In this document: piece by piece, positions 45,100 through 56,228 of the stretch
Layout of the letters: each line of letters starts with the position of its first letter
How positions within the stretch are numbered: position 1 is the first letter of the stretch
Source: Pezicula radicicola
Taxonomy: Eukaryota > Ascomycota > Leotiomycetes > Helotiales > Dermateaceae
Reading direction: 5' to 3'
Length of the DNA stretch: 64,000 nt
Assembly: GCA_003008705.1 (NCBI GenBank)
Contig: PDUO01000050.1
Location: 252,682-316,681, forward strand
Notes under the pieces: generated by a model
Told to the model about the DNA's origin: nothing
Databases searched by the model: none
Seen by the model: only the letters and a program-made list of their open reading frames with translations
Position numbers and translations under genes: made by a program

Positions 45100-46446
45100 C
45101 TAGAACAGGCAGGTTTGATTGGAAATATCACTGAAATAGGCCCACCAACTCGATTCCAAAAATCGAGGGTCACAGTCCATCTTTCTCCATTGCCCTTCAA
45201 GAAATTGATCCAGTGAGCGAAGACTCCCAAACGACAGATACGTAGCCGAATGAGCAATGCTTTGCCGAATTTCTTGTCTTTGTTCATCCAGCATACTATG
45301 AGATCCAACAATGAGCAAAGGAAAAAGGATGCAATGATGCAGATTTGCTGTCAGAGTTGTGCCGGTGATGACTTCCATACAAGCTGAGATTGCCTGCTGA
45401 ACGAGTGGGTGATCTACAGTGAGGCCACTGAGTGCTCGGTAAAGATATATTGACGCTGCATAGCGATAAACCGAGCAGAATGAAAACCATCCAGCAGCCT
45501 CCAGACCATCCTCTTCAACACCCGGTCGATAAGTTGTCTGTTGCTCCAAAGCCATCTGGATTGAAAGTAAAACGCCAATAGGAGTGGTGTTTTGAGAGTG
45601 GCGAACTTCGTGGCCAAGCGTGGCCAGCTGCGAGAAAATAGCCATCGTCTCGAGGAAGTTGTCGTCAGGCTTTACGTTTCCCCACCATGGTTCGCAGTTA
45701 CCAAATTCCGCCCACAAAGATGCTTCCAGAAAGGGTTGTTCACCGATAAGCAGGGAGTGAGTAAGATCCATGGTTGCGAATATTGAGAGCATGAATATGG
45801 GGAGTTCGTACTTGGTCTGAAGAATGCCAGGAACTCCACCCCATTGGCTCAATATCGCCTTGCCGCCAACAATGTGATGATGGGCTGCTGAGTCATCTGT
45901 ATTTTGTTGCTCGATCATCCCGTCCAGAATACAAAGGAGAACATTCGCCAAGAACAACGAGTTGTTGACTTCATCGGAATGGCTTCCAGAAAGATTCTTC
46001 CTAAACATGCGGATAGCATGCTTGCGGTCCTGGGATTTCGACATCGAAGATTCATTATCTGGGAAACCAGCATTGCGATAAGTCTGGTGAGCTGTCCCAA
46101 CGGCAACAATTGACTGAAGCAGTAATGGGTCTCCAGCCAGACTTGCCAAGTTGACGCGAGGTATAGTATTAGAGATATTGAAGCGGGGAAGCAGCTCATT
46201 CTCGAAATACATGAGATGATGGTCGCTGTTCTGGCGTGGAATTGGAGAGCGACTGAGAGGGATCTTCTGGCCAGCCAGACGTCCTCGAGATGCGACACAG
46301 TCAGTCCATTTCAGGCGTACCTTCCCATAGTCGCAGACGCGTCCGGTGCTTATGCATTTGCTGCATGAGGGTTGCGAGAGATCACAAATGACTCGGCGTT
46401 CTTTGCAGGCCCAGCAAGAGCCTTCAACGGTTCGGATACGTGGCAT
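45100..46446 (-). CDS. Zn2Cys6 fungal transcription factor
   Basis: A single exon of 448 residues from the ATG at 46446; upstream in-frame codons are not ATG. The N-terminal zinc cluster is complete: Cys11, 14, 21, 28, 31 and 38 (CWACKERR...CDLSQPSC...CISTGRVC), spacing CX2CX6CX6CX2CX6C. A basic/linker region follows (KVRLKWTDCVASRGRLAG). The remainder is the helical fungal-TF regulatory domain, with features such as DHHLMYFENELLPRFNI, LLLQSIVAVGTAHQTYR and NVLLCILDGMIE. The length is normal for the short class that lacks a long middle homology region. It would bind CGG-containing sites in the nucleus. Targets are unknown. It is divergent from the AlaX gene, and the nearby catabolic genes are candidates only by position. 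Confidence 0.92.
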   Translation of the reverse strand: MPRIRTVEGSCWACKERRVICDLSQPSCSKCISTGRVCDYGKVRLKWTDCVASRGRLAGQKIPLSRSPIPRQNSDHHLMYFENELLPRFNISNTIPRVNLASLAGDPLLLQSIVAVGTAHQTYRNAGFPDNESSMSKSQDRKHAIRMFRKNLSGSHSDEVNNSLFLANVLLCILDGMIEQQNTDDSAAHHHIVGGKAILSQWGGVPGILQTKYELPIFMLSIFATMDLTHSLLIGEQPFLEASLWAEFGNCEPWWGNVKPDDNFLETMAIFSQLATLGHEVRHSQNTTPIGVLLSIQMALEQQTTYRPGVEEDGLEAAGWFSFCSVYRYAASIYLYRALSGLTVDHPLVQQAISACMEVITGTTLTANLHHCILFPLLIVGSHSMLDEQRQEIRQSIAHSATYLSFGSLRSLDQFLEGQWRKMDCDPRFLESSWWAYFSDISNQTCLF

Positions 46447-46958
46447 GCTAGCAATTGGGATGAAGGTCAACCCAGAGTGGGATACATGGCTATGATAAAT
46501 GATGGAAATCCGACTGGAATGCTTGAGAAAGAACGTCGTTGGAAATAGATTCTTGGAGAACAGACTTCACTTTGAGACTTATCGCGTTGGGGTAAAGATA
46601 AGAGCCTTGGCATTGGCCAGAGCGGAACCTATTGATTAACCACGTGATATTATAGAGCACGTGAGTCTATGGAACCTTGTGAGGTGGATTTTAGACGTGA
46701 CTTTCTTGTGACTAGCTACAGGACTCTAATGACAAGTCTCAAGCTGTATAATAAGATATGACTCACTTATCTGGATTGTTAAGCAAAACGCAGCAGATGG
46801 AAGTTCGCTTAAATAGGGGGGCGAGTATATGTCGTTGGCAGGGCGCTGGCTCACCGCCTTAGGCAATTCTTTGATACATGATCAACTTTTCTCCCACTTC
46901 TTGACTGCAGAACCGCAAAGCACAAGAAAATCTCTTATTCCCGAGTACCTTTGTCGTA
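46447..46958. promoter_or_regulatory. Divergent promoter between the Zn2Cys6 regulator and the AlaX gene
   Basis: About 0.5 kb shared by the two genes. CTTATC (46,578-46,583) and GATAAG (46,597-46,602) lie 13 bp apart in opposite orientation, and another TTATC core is near 46,769-46,774. Two CACGTGA-type E-box motifs occur near 46,640 and 46,659. None is proven to act. Confidence 0.35.
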
Positions 46959-47005
46959 GTAAGTGAGAGTGCTATTGTATCATGCGTAACTAACTCATGC
47001 AACAG
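46959..47005 (+). other. 5'-UTR intron of the AlaX-type gene
   Basis: A 47-bp segment with GTAAGTG at its start, CTAAC branch-like motifs and CAG at its end, directly before the ATG at 47006. An upstream ATG at about 46,879 would meet a stop after eight codons, so the first exon is non-coding. Confidence 0.6.
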
Positions 47006-47827
47006 ATGTCTGCACGCACAAAGCTAGTCTATATGCAAAGTGGGGAACTGCGCCAGTACCTCAGCAAAGTCATCTCAATCAGCCCCGTATCATCGCTTCC
47101 GGAAGCAGATCAGTCCCTCGTCAAAGGAGTATCTGAAGAAGACCATGCATTAATTACCGATGAAACAATATTCTACGTCCAAGGCGGTGGGCAGCCAACG
47201 GACACAGGCACTATTGTCCCTTCGATAAAAGAGAACATTACTTTCGAAGTCAACTCAGTACGGCATCCAGCCATCGGTGGTCAAATCCTTCACTTTGGTC
47301 GCTTTAAACCCTCGCTGGCTGAAGGTTTAAAGGTCTTTACTGAAGGCCAAGAAATTAAACAGAGCATCGATGCCGAGAAACGAGATCTCTATTCCCGCCT
47401 TCATACAGCTGGACACATCCTTGGTCTAGCAATCAACGCTCTCTCGCGGGAAGGTGTCCTACCGCCATTAACAGAATCGAAAGCCTCGCATTACCCAGAC
47501 AGCGCAGCCGTTGAATTCGGGGGCTTAATCGAAGGAAAGCATAAAGATGCGATTCAAGCAAAGACAGATGAGTTTGTGAGGGGTGCGAGCAAGGTTAATA
47601 TTCATTGGTGGCCAATGGAGAGGTTGTTGAAGGATTGTACGGGTGTTACTGAGGGGTTTGAGTTACCTGATGGAGAGACTATGGGTAGGGTTGTGGAGAT
47701 GGAGGGGTTGGGTGCTTATCCTTGTGGAGGCACTCATGTCACTGACTGCAGTTTGGTGGGGAAAATTGAGGTTAGGAAGATTGCGAGAAGTAAGGGAATT
47801 AGTCGGGTGTCTTATAAGGTTTCGTAG
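47006..47827 (+). CDS. AlaX-type alanyl-tRNA editing (deacylase) protein
   Basis: A single coding exon of 273 residues. It is a stand-alone homologue of the editing domain of alanyl-tRNA synthetase, which hydrolyses mischarged Ser- or Gly-tRNA(Ala) in the cytosol. The zinc site is complete: HTAGH (His133, His137) and CGGTH (Cys240, His244). FYVQGGGQPTDTG (~57-69) is the conserved N-terminal loop. The C-terminus GKIEVRKIARSKGISRVSYK is the usual family ending. The length is right for the mid-size AlaXp class without the C-terminal dimer domain. The ATG is chosen because it follows the intron acceptor directly. Confidence 0.92.
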   Translation: MSARTKLVYMQSGELRQYLSKVISISPVSSLPEADQSLVKGVSEEDHALITDETIFYVQGGGQPTDTGTIVPSIKENITFEVNSVRHPAIGGQILHFGRFKPSLAEGLKVFTEGQEIKQSIDAEKRDLYSRLHTAGHILGLAINALSREGVLPPLTESKASHYPDSAAVEFGGLIEGKHKDAIQAKTDEFVRGASKVNIHWWPMERLLKDCTGVTEGFELPDGETMGRVVEMEGLGAYPCGGTHVTDCSLVGKIEVRKIARSKGISRVSYKVS

Positions 47828-49025
47828 TTGGGATTGTATAAGACATTTTAGATTAGAATCAATAGACGAATAGAAATGCTCTTACAATGACAAAATAAGT
47901 TTTCATTTACTTGGGTAAATTAATTGACGTGTAAAAGTATACAGTAGCTGTCACATAGGAATATATGCTCTTTTATTTACCTTACGTAACAGACTAATTT
48001 GGGTAAGTAACTTATACTGGGGTCTGGTATTTACTCTAGACCCTGTCACAACTCGCTTTATTAATCTTCTCCCCAAAAAAGACAAACTCGCTAAAGAATT
48101 GCACACAACAGATTCTACTAAACATGCATCGTGAAGAACGATTACACTACCTGAATTACACTGTTTTTCACCCTACCCACTAGATGCTGCAAAGTTCTTT
48201 GATGTACACGGGTGGTATTGTACCACAATACTTCACAATAAAATTCTCAAAAATAGTTCGTAAAAGTAAGGTAGTTGTCGCAGCTTCAATGTCTAAAATT
48301 AAGCAGTTAAAAACGTAAATTGATCAACAAATCTACTACTCCTTTTTCAGTCCTAGAGAATAGTATAAATGAATTATGTCCTTAAGAGTCATTTGTTTAA
48401 AAAGAAGGAAAGGGAGAAATGAGTTTGCTTTTGTCTTTGTGCTAGGTACCTGCCTTAGGTCAATAACAATACTCCCAGGAAATAACCTTTAAAGTCCTAT
48501 ATTTTGCTACACTAAGTAAAAACAAACACTCCTATAATATGTCACTATCCACTACCAAATTTGTACTGCCTCTTATCTCTCCAAAAATCTCTATCAAGAA
48601 ACACATCTAATAGCAATCTATGTAACCTAAGTTCTCCAAGCTGAAAATAGCCCGAAGTGAACATAGGAGTGAAAAAAGTGCCCAATTTATTTACTGTATC
48701 AAATTAACTAGCAACTTCAAGTCATATCTCTAAAAAGCCAAAATACTTTTAAGGATTTTCACGCAATCAAATCCATCTAAGCGACAGTCCATTCAACGCT
48801 ACTAACAGACAAAAATAACGAAAACCAACAAAAGAAACCCTACAACATCAACAACCCTAAGAGTTTAAACCCCGAAAAGAAAATGAAAGTATGTACTATA
48901 AGTACCATCACAGACAGCAGCAGCTTGCATCGACCAGTATATTCCAGCACTACAGCCGATATCTCCAAAAACCATTCATTCCACCCAAAAACTAATTTCC
49001 CAAGAAAAGAAAAAGAAAAAAAAAA
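47828..49025. other. AT-rich intergenic region, no gene seen
   Basis: About 1.2 kb between the AlaX gene and the convergent TmpB-like gene. The last ~200 bp are A-rich and include the 3' end of the TmpB-like transcript. No feature is recognised. Confidence 0.5.
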
Positions 49026-52000
49026 TCAGGAATCAAAAATCGCCCCAAAAGCAGGAATCCCCCTACTCTCCATAGCATAAACCACCAACTGGGTTAACTT
49101 CTTATTAGAAATAACACAAACAGCCTCAGCACCGCTCTCTCTCAACAACTGATAAGTAATAGCAACCATATCAGGCCTACCCTGCGTTTTCGTATTATGA
49201 ATAACAGCATTCGGATCCGCTTCTTTAATAGCACCGATTATCTCACTACCGAATGTTTTTTCCGGGTGTGGTGTTGACCAGAAGATACGTACTGGAACCC
49301 TTTTAGCGTAGATGACTGGAAGGCATGGTCCGATTCCCGAACCTGTTGCTACTAGGACGATGCTTTTAAATAGAGGTGCGATTCGTAGGACGCCGCATGC
49401 TGGAATACCACGTACCCAAATCTTAGTTGGTGCTCTCTGGATTTGTCGGGATGTCCAGTCTCCTGCATTGGATACCAGAACTGAAAACTCCTTCTCGTTT
49501 GGTTTAGCGATTGTTGCAAAAGCATGCCATTCAATGAGTGGCCGTTCCGAAAGTCGGATTGCTGTTCCGACAATTGCGGTCGTGTAGTTGAGATAAATCC
49601 TAACCGCATGACCTGAAAGAACCTCGGATCGGATTTCAACTTTTCGGAGGCGGAGCCAGGGTAAAATCACGCTGATTGTTGCTATTCCTAGGAGCCAGAA
49701 GCCTGGACTTCTGGCTAGTGCTAGGCCTAGGGGTGTGCGGCCACGGAGGCTGTCAGTGATGATGACTGTTTGAACCCAGAAGAGAGCTAGAGCTGTCCAT
49801 CCAGCAAAGCGGTGAACCATCTCGAATCTGTTGTGGAACTTCATACGAAATTTTGGGTGTGCTGAAGATGCTACAGAGACAAGAAGTGCAACCAAAAGCC
49901 AAGAAATCAAGAGGACTGCGGGACTCCTGTTTGTTACTGTTGCCGCAATAGTGAAAATAACAAACCAGATCGTGGAAGCAACAGCACAGCCGCTGTGTAA
50001 ACCGCCGATGTGGTAGACCTTGGCGCAGTTTCTTCTCAGCCACATCGGTGCAGACGTTGGAACGGAACAGGCGATTGTAAATAGAGCATTGATGACGTAG
50101 TCTTGCCTCATGAGAACAGCCGTTGCCAAGTTGGCAGCTACTGCAGTTGATATGTTCTGGAGACCTTTTCCTTGTTCCCCGAATTTGAATATACAAGCGA
50201 CTGCCACCATATTTGCGACAAAGACGAAGAAAAATAGTCGGCGATAAAGGGTTAAGATTCGACGCCGCAGTGCTCTGAGTCCATGGATGCTCTTCTTCTC
50301 TGGTAGAATGAATTTCTCCTGATAAATGCTGCTTGATGATGAGGAAGTCAAGGATCCGGCTACGGGCATTATAGTTGTTGTGACGTGTGACTTTGGCTTT
50401 TCCGAGAGTTTTACCGCTACTGGCAGTGGGATTGAGACGGCTTTAAGTGGCATCGCAACCGCTACAGAACTTAAGAGCGATCTTTTGTCAACCTTCCCGT
50501 TCGGGGTCATTGGTAGATTCTCCCGATAGACGAAGTTAGTCGGAACAGCGTAGTACGGTTGTCGCATTTCTACGACAAACCTTACTGCTATCTCATCGAC
50601 ATATGCTGGACCAGAATAGAAGCCCCAAAGTACATTATCACTGAAGATGGCACAAGCCTTGGTAACACCAGTTGTTTGCTTGAACCTTATCAGCTTTCTA
50701 TTCGCCAATTAAGCGACTGGAAACTTACCTCCATGGAAGCAGACACGCTATCAAGTTCAACACGGAACCCCTATTCTCAATTAGTGTCTCCCTTGAATAT
50801 AATGCAGAATTGTTAAAATTTACCTTGATCTTAACTTGATCATCGACTCTCCCATCATGGGCTATCGAACCATCGGGCCGCCAATGGCATAAATCTCCAG
50901 TATTAAACATTACCGTTCTTCATTCCAATGTCAGCATGCATCGTGTGAATTATAGTTATTAGATCTCTTACCCATTGCTGGTAAACTTGTCGAACTTATA
51001 TCTGGAGGAAGTGAGCACTGGCAAATTCACATAGCCACGTGAAACTGCTGCTCCTCCGACCCACATAAGGCCAATTTGACCTGTAGGAACGAGGTTTTCG
51101 TTCTCATCCAAAATATAAACAGTCGTGTTTGGTATCGGTTTACCAATGGAAAGTTCTGTGCCAATTTGATGCCTGTGCATAGTGTTAACAATTGTAACCT
51201 CAGTAGGACCACAGCAGTTCCAGAAAGTGGCTTGTTGTTCCCAGTCATCGGCAAGACTTTTGGGAGTTAGCAAAATGATTGTTTAAGTGTTTTGGTATCG
51301 CTTACGAGCTTGGGCAGGGTTCGCCTGCAACAGCAACTACCTTTATATTGGGATAGTCTTTGCGAAGAAAAGTTCCGAGGATTGTTGGCGTAGAGATCAC
51401 AGTATGCGCCTGTATCTTGTCAGGACAAGCTATATTCAATAACAATACAACTCGTAGAAAATTCCAAATGAGATCATGATTCACTTCGAATTTGGCAAAG
51501 TAAGTCGCTTGACTTATCACTCACTTGGCTTAAGTATTCCCACATAGGATTAAGCGATCTTAAACTCGTCGGCATAGAAAGTACTTACCCGTTTTAATAC
51601 CGGTTTCCATTCAGATGTGCGCATTAGCAGAGTACCACCATTTACCAAGGTTCCCAGTATCTCCCACTGGCCTGGATTTATTGCAGCATTAGTGAACGCT
51701 CCGTACTCAGGAATATATTTTCGGAGTGCGCTTACCCATATCAAAAGAAACAGAAAGTAATTGGGCTACCGGTGTGCCTATTTGGATATTCAAATTTCCT
51801 GGGGAATTACAGAGCAAATTCGTTACGTTGCCATGGGACACATCGACACCTTTTGGAGTACCAGTACTTCCTAGAGGACGTTAAATCAGTTAAACATTTC
51901 AAAACTCGAGTTCACTCACCTGATGTATAAATCACATATGCTCCGTCAGTCATATTGACATCTACTTCTGGTCTCGTACAAAAGTCTCCCGGACTTCCTG

Positions 52001-52487
52001 TGGATGCCTCCAGAACTAAAATCTGAGATGCTGGGTTGACAAGCTTTTGTACCTTATTGTGGAACTTTTCGAGGCACAACACAAATGGCGCTTTCACGTC
52101 TTCGAAAATGTGTTGCATAGCCGTCTCGGCTGTGATTTTTCCATCAAGGGGAACATACTGACAGCCACATTTCAAGATTGCTAGTATAGCAATGACCATA
52201 GGTAGTGATCGTTGGACAACCAAGCAGACTCTCTGTCGAGGTTGTAGACCTTTTGATATAAGAGTGTTTGCGAGGGTGTTTGCCTTTAACTCGAGCTGCT
52301 CGTAGGTAAGACTCTGGCCATCGTGTTCGACGGCAACTACAGAAGGAAAACGATCTGCAATACTCTCGAAGTTTGGGTGAATAAGAGGCTTTGACACAGG
52401 AACGTAGGTGCCGCGGCTAAATTGGTTGACGAGAGTCTTCTCTTGAAGACTGAGACCGTCTAGGGGATGCAAGGTAGAGAAAGTCAT
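49026..52487 (-). CDS. tmpB: TmpB-like adenylate-forming enzyme fused to a membrane oxidoreductase (eight exons)
   Basis: Exons (minus): 52487-51920, 51870-51736, 51671-51589, 51409-51306, 51256-50972, 50917-50824, 50770-50729, 50678-49026; 987 residues. All joins keep phase. Residues ~30-510 are an NRPS-like adenylation domain with YTSGSTGTPKG (A3), FDMGQWEILGTLVNGGTLL, FWNCCGPTEVTI (A5), MFNTGDLCHWRPDG (A7), GRVDDQVKIKGFRVEL (A8) and NGKVDKRS (A10, Lys ~499). No carrier domain follows. Residues ~575-780 are about six membrane helices with His pairs (HIGGLHSG, HNRFEMVHRF). The end (~800-987) is FAD/NAD-binding-like (VLVATGSGIGPCLPVIY). This matches the layout I recall for Aspergillus nidulans TmpB, implicated in signalling before conidiation. 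The substrate is unknown. Confidence 0.85.
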
Positions 52488-54269
52488 TGGGGATGGTAGT
52501 TATCGGAGAGAACTTTGTAGTCCAAAATAGGGAAAGAACGTTAGATGGCGCTGGAAAGAAATTAAAAAGATGAACTTGGCCATGATATATGTGTTCTCTC
52601 GCTTTCAGCGCCAGAGAAAAATGAAAGGGCTCCTGGTCAAAATTGCCAGGCATGTCAAGCATTCCATCTGTGATTGGGAATCTTGCCGGAGAATACGTCT
52701 ATCAAATCGCACTCCGCAGCAATGAGGGACCATGTCAATTGATAGACTAGAAAGGTCATCCTTGCGATGATATTCAAGCCGACATCGGGAGACGACGAAG
52801 ACTGGAGCCTACGTTGACAGATCGAGCAATATTCCCGTATTGTAACGGCTGCCAATTAATTTAAAATGGGCAGGTAGTGTGCGACAATCCAGAAGCTGCA
52901 TGATCTGTTTAAGTGTCCTGTTCTGTCTCCGTGGCGAAAGAAGAAATAATTAACCTGAAGGAGTACATTTGGATGAGACGGGTGGCCTTTCTTTCACAGT
53001 AGAAGCCGGACGAGGCTGAAAAAAGAAGGAGAGTAGCACCTGCCATAACTGCACGATACTGACATGGCTTTACCGCATAATATTCTAGTGTACCAAGTAG
53101 GTGAATCGTGGGAAAATAACGGCTGGCCCAGCAAGCTGGTAAACCTAATTGTGACGAGTCGTTAATGTCTGTTCTATAGTCAGAACTCCAAGGGTGTATA
53201 TATAGTCAAATAATGAATTCTACACCTGTCCTTTAGGACAAGGCAAAGTGGTCGAATAGTTAATTTACTTAACTGGTAGAGCGGCAGGTTAAGATAGATT
53301 ATCCTCGAATAGTGAGATAATTAAAGAAACCTATCATTACAGTTAAAAATCAAATTAAGGTATTATTCGGTTTTAACGGATGTGGTTTTCTGCTAAAGAA
53401 AATATAGAATTATTAAGGTTGCCGTGCTTGCCGAATATAGAGCCGGCTAGTTAGCGAATTACATGCTTTACTAGGGACTATTACACTAGCTATGGAACTT
53501 AAAAGTTCTATACTATAGCTAAGGGTTCGACCCCTATTCGAAAGAAGTTGCTCTATAGTTTTAAGGACGTAAGTAGGTAAATAGGTAGTAGTAAGTTAGT
53601 ATTAGAAGGAAATATAAAAGGGTCTTGTTCTATGGTTAGAACTCTAAGGGTGTGTATATAGTTAAATAATGAATTGTATACCTGTCCTTCGGGAATTTAC
53701 TCAATTATGTTAGGTACAAAGTGTGGTAGAATCACAGGGTCACTCAGAACGGAAGGTCCCTCCGTACCAAGCTACATGTTAGGCTATTATTCTCTTCTGT
53801 ACCTCCACCAGCCCCGTATATCTCTTTTTCCATAGTGGCTCGCTTCAATTTATGCTTCGAATTATGCTTAGACCCACCGGGACCCGCAAAGGATTCGGGA
53901 TGGTGTGCAGCAAGAAAATCGGGGAAAGTGTGAAAGACTATGGATATATTGCAGATCGGGGATCATTGTTATTACAACTTGGTGTTTTTTACCCGGGTTG
54001 TTTTGTTTTGCCTTGATCCCTTATGTGTCACGCCAAACAAAAGGAAGCAGGTGCTTCGGAGTTTTTCAACTGCCGCCAAGTTTTATGGGCCTTCCTCACG
54101 CCACTCTGGCAGAATTTGCTCAACTAGGAAGGAGGCCCGGCTTTAAGCGACGACAGGTGTATTGAGTAGATCTCAGAGTTTTAATAATTCCGTGCTTTTG
54201 CGCAATATATTTCATCAATCTTACCCCTCTCTTCTTTTGTTTGTCTATCACACATTCAAGGTCGCTATC
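52488..54269. other. Intergenic region with a repeat-derived segment
   Basis: About 1.8 kb. The part next to 52488 is the promoter of the TmpB-like gene. Bases 53,172-53,694 contain a pair of direct repeats and tRNA-like boxes (separate entry). The stretch 53,900-54,269 is GC-richer and should hold the promoter and leader of the hydratase gene. No coding region is supported. Confidence 0.5.
53172..53694 (+). repeat. Direct repeats of about 67 bp flanking tRNA-like boxes
   Basis: TTCTATAGTCAGAACTCCAA... (53,172-53,240) recurs as TTCTATGGTTAGAACTCTAA... (53,628-53,694), 456 bp apart, with the copies differing mainly by C/T changes. Between them, ACTTAACTGGTAGAGC (near 53,266) resembles a tRNA D-arm/A-box, and AGGGTTCGACCCCT (near 53,522) is a good T-arm/B-box. 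TCGAATAG (near 53,253) can pair with CTATTCGA (near 53,532). The spacing is too long for a tRNA. A tRNA-derived element or a mutated retroelement piece is likely. Confidence 0.5.
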
Positions 54270-55652
54270 ATGGAAAGTTCGTCAAAAACTTCGCTGGTAG
54301 AGGTTTCACATGATGAAGCTGTCGCGCTGGTGAAGATTAACCGACCCGAGAAGCGCAACGCTTTATCTCAGGAAACGATAGACAGCTTAATCCACGCCCT
54401 AGAAACCGTCGAGAGCGACACCAAAATCAAGGTGGTTGTTTTGACCGGGAGCAAAACAGCTGGGCCGTTTTCAGGTGTGTTCAGTTTTAGTCTTATTTAT
54501 CCATTTTTGCAAAATGTTAAACGCGGAGAACTCTGAAATCTCTCGAAGCGCCCGGCCCAGGGGCAGTGGCCTTTGCTTTTTGATTTCCTTGATAATATCA
54601 CTAACTCTAATTTTCTTTTAGCCGGAGCAGACCTCAGTGAATTGTTGCACATTTCGACAGCTGAAGCTCACCGGATCCAGTATCTCAAAGATCTATCAGA
54701 TGCGGTGACTTCCATGAGGAAGCCGATTATCGCGGCGGTTGCAGGTTATGCGGTAAGTGCCAAGTAGCCGAAAACGGCTTGCTCGCTTATTCTATGTTGG
54801 CTACATGCTAATATTCAAACATCAGCTTGGGGGAGGGTTTGAACTGGCGATGATGGTGTGATAAATTTTTCATTGCCATTTCTGAGAGGAAAGAAAGTTT
54901 TCGGCTTGATCTTCAGACCACAACTTACATTTCTAGTGCGATATCATATATTCAGCCGATGACGCTAAATTTGGCCTGCCAGAGGTGACTGTCGGTACCA
55001 TTCCCGGGGCCGGTGGAACACGTAAGCAACATAATTTTTTGTTCTCATGTGCCGTTGAAACACTGTCTCACGACTCCAAGAGCATGTCTCAAGGCTCTTA
55101 CTCTTGCTCTTCGAGGAAAACATAGTATTAATTTGTTGAAGAACGTCTTACTAGAGCTCTAGGCAAGCAAAAGGCATGTTTCGCCCATACATTTATTTAT
55201 TACTTTTATTTGGACCACCAAATAATACTTGATACTGCTTACAGGCCCCTCACTAATCAGATATACTACCCACTGATAGGCAATGGACATGATCCTCACA
55301 TCCTCTTCCCTCACAGGAAAACAACTTGAACAGTTTGGCTTGGTAGCACAAACATTCCCCGTAGATGAACTTCTACCTGCCGCGCTCGCAACAGCTCACA
55401 CAATTGCTTCCCGATCTTCTCCTGTTCTACAATTAGCTAAACAAGCAATACTTAATGGTAAAGCACCCTAAAAGCTGCCACTCGCTCAAGATATTTATCG
55501 TTAACTTAACTTAATTAGCCGAGGAAACACATCTAGATACTGGCTTGAAGCTAGAGCGGAGTTTATACTACAGTTCATTCTCGCTTGAAGATCGAACTGA
55601 AGGAATGTTAGCATTTGTGGAAAAGAGAAAACCTGTTTTTAAGGATAGGTAA
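54270..55652 (+). CDS. Enoyl-CoA hydratase (crotonase family, seven exons)
   Basis: Exons 54270-54474, 54622-54752, 54826-54855, 54937-55021, 55142-55173, 55280-55457 and 55519-55652 encode 264 residues in one consistent frame. The third exon is only 30 bp. The fifth intron (55174-55279) has a GC donor (GCATGT) and a TAG acceptor. Both catalytic Glu of true hydratases are present: Glu118 in [10 protein letters not shown] and Glu138 in FGLPEVTVG. The oxyanion-hole segment is AGADLSEL (69-76). [18 protein letters not shown] is the family signature. It hydrates trans-2-enoyl-CoA in beta-oxidation or branched-chain amino-acid breakdown. No clear mitochondrial presequence is visible. It is the first of four catabolic genes. 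Confidence 0.92.
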
Positions 55653-56228
55653 TCCTCAAGAGTAACTCGAAGAGTCTAGGGCCTTGTCTTAGTCTCTGCC
55701 ATTGCGAAGAGGATGCTACTAAGGGGTTCACTAGTTGCTTCCCGATAGTCTAAAATTTGTATGATATTTCATCATTGTTTGACTTGATGTTGTGGTAAGT
55801 TCATATTAGATCAGTGTAAGCGAAATCTGGACTTGTCCGTTGAAAAGTCGAACTTAATCCTTTCGTACTGATAGCATGCTTATTATCAAGGAAACCTTTA
55901 ACCTTTAACCTTTAACCTTTAAAGGCTCTTCTGAGCAACGAGAATGCGTATCGCCATGATATACTTTAGATTCATGCATGTCTGTAAATGACTCGATCTC
56001 AGAGGTGCATTAATGAAGAGTTTTGCCCAATGCAATGATCATATTAGGATTTCGAGTCTTGAGTGGCACTGGCTTGGGAGCATTGAAAGATGAAAAATGT
56101 CTATTTCTATTTTGACGAATATATTAGAACAATCAAACCTCAATCCACAGTATCAAGTATTAAGCAACTATAAGTCCATTAAGATACGAACAAAGCCATT
56201 AATTACCTAGAATATTTTTATTGCCTTG
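55653..56228. other. Convergent intergenic region
   Basis: About 0.6 kb between the hydratase (+) and lactonase (-) stop codons. Bases 55,894-55,922 are about four copies of ACCTTTA. Nothing else is recognisable. Confidence 0.5.
55894..55922 (+). repeat. Short tandem repeat, 4 x 7 bp (ACCTTTA)
   Basis: Four copies of a 7-bp unit. It is unlike the TTAGGG/CCCTAA telomere repeat, so it is not an interstitial telomere. Confidence 0.8.

Noticed and set aside
53252..53545. tRNA gene
   Set aside because: D-arm-like and T-arm-like segments exist but lie about 256 bp apart and no anticodon arm fits. It is kept only as a repeat/tRNA-derived observation.
55894..55922. Interstitial telomere repeat
   Set aside because: The unit is ACCTTTA and not TTAGGG/CCCTAA, and there are only four copies.
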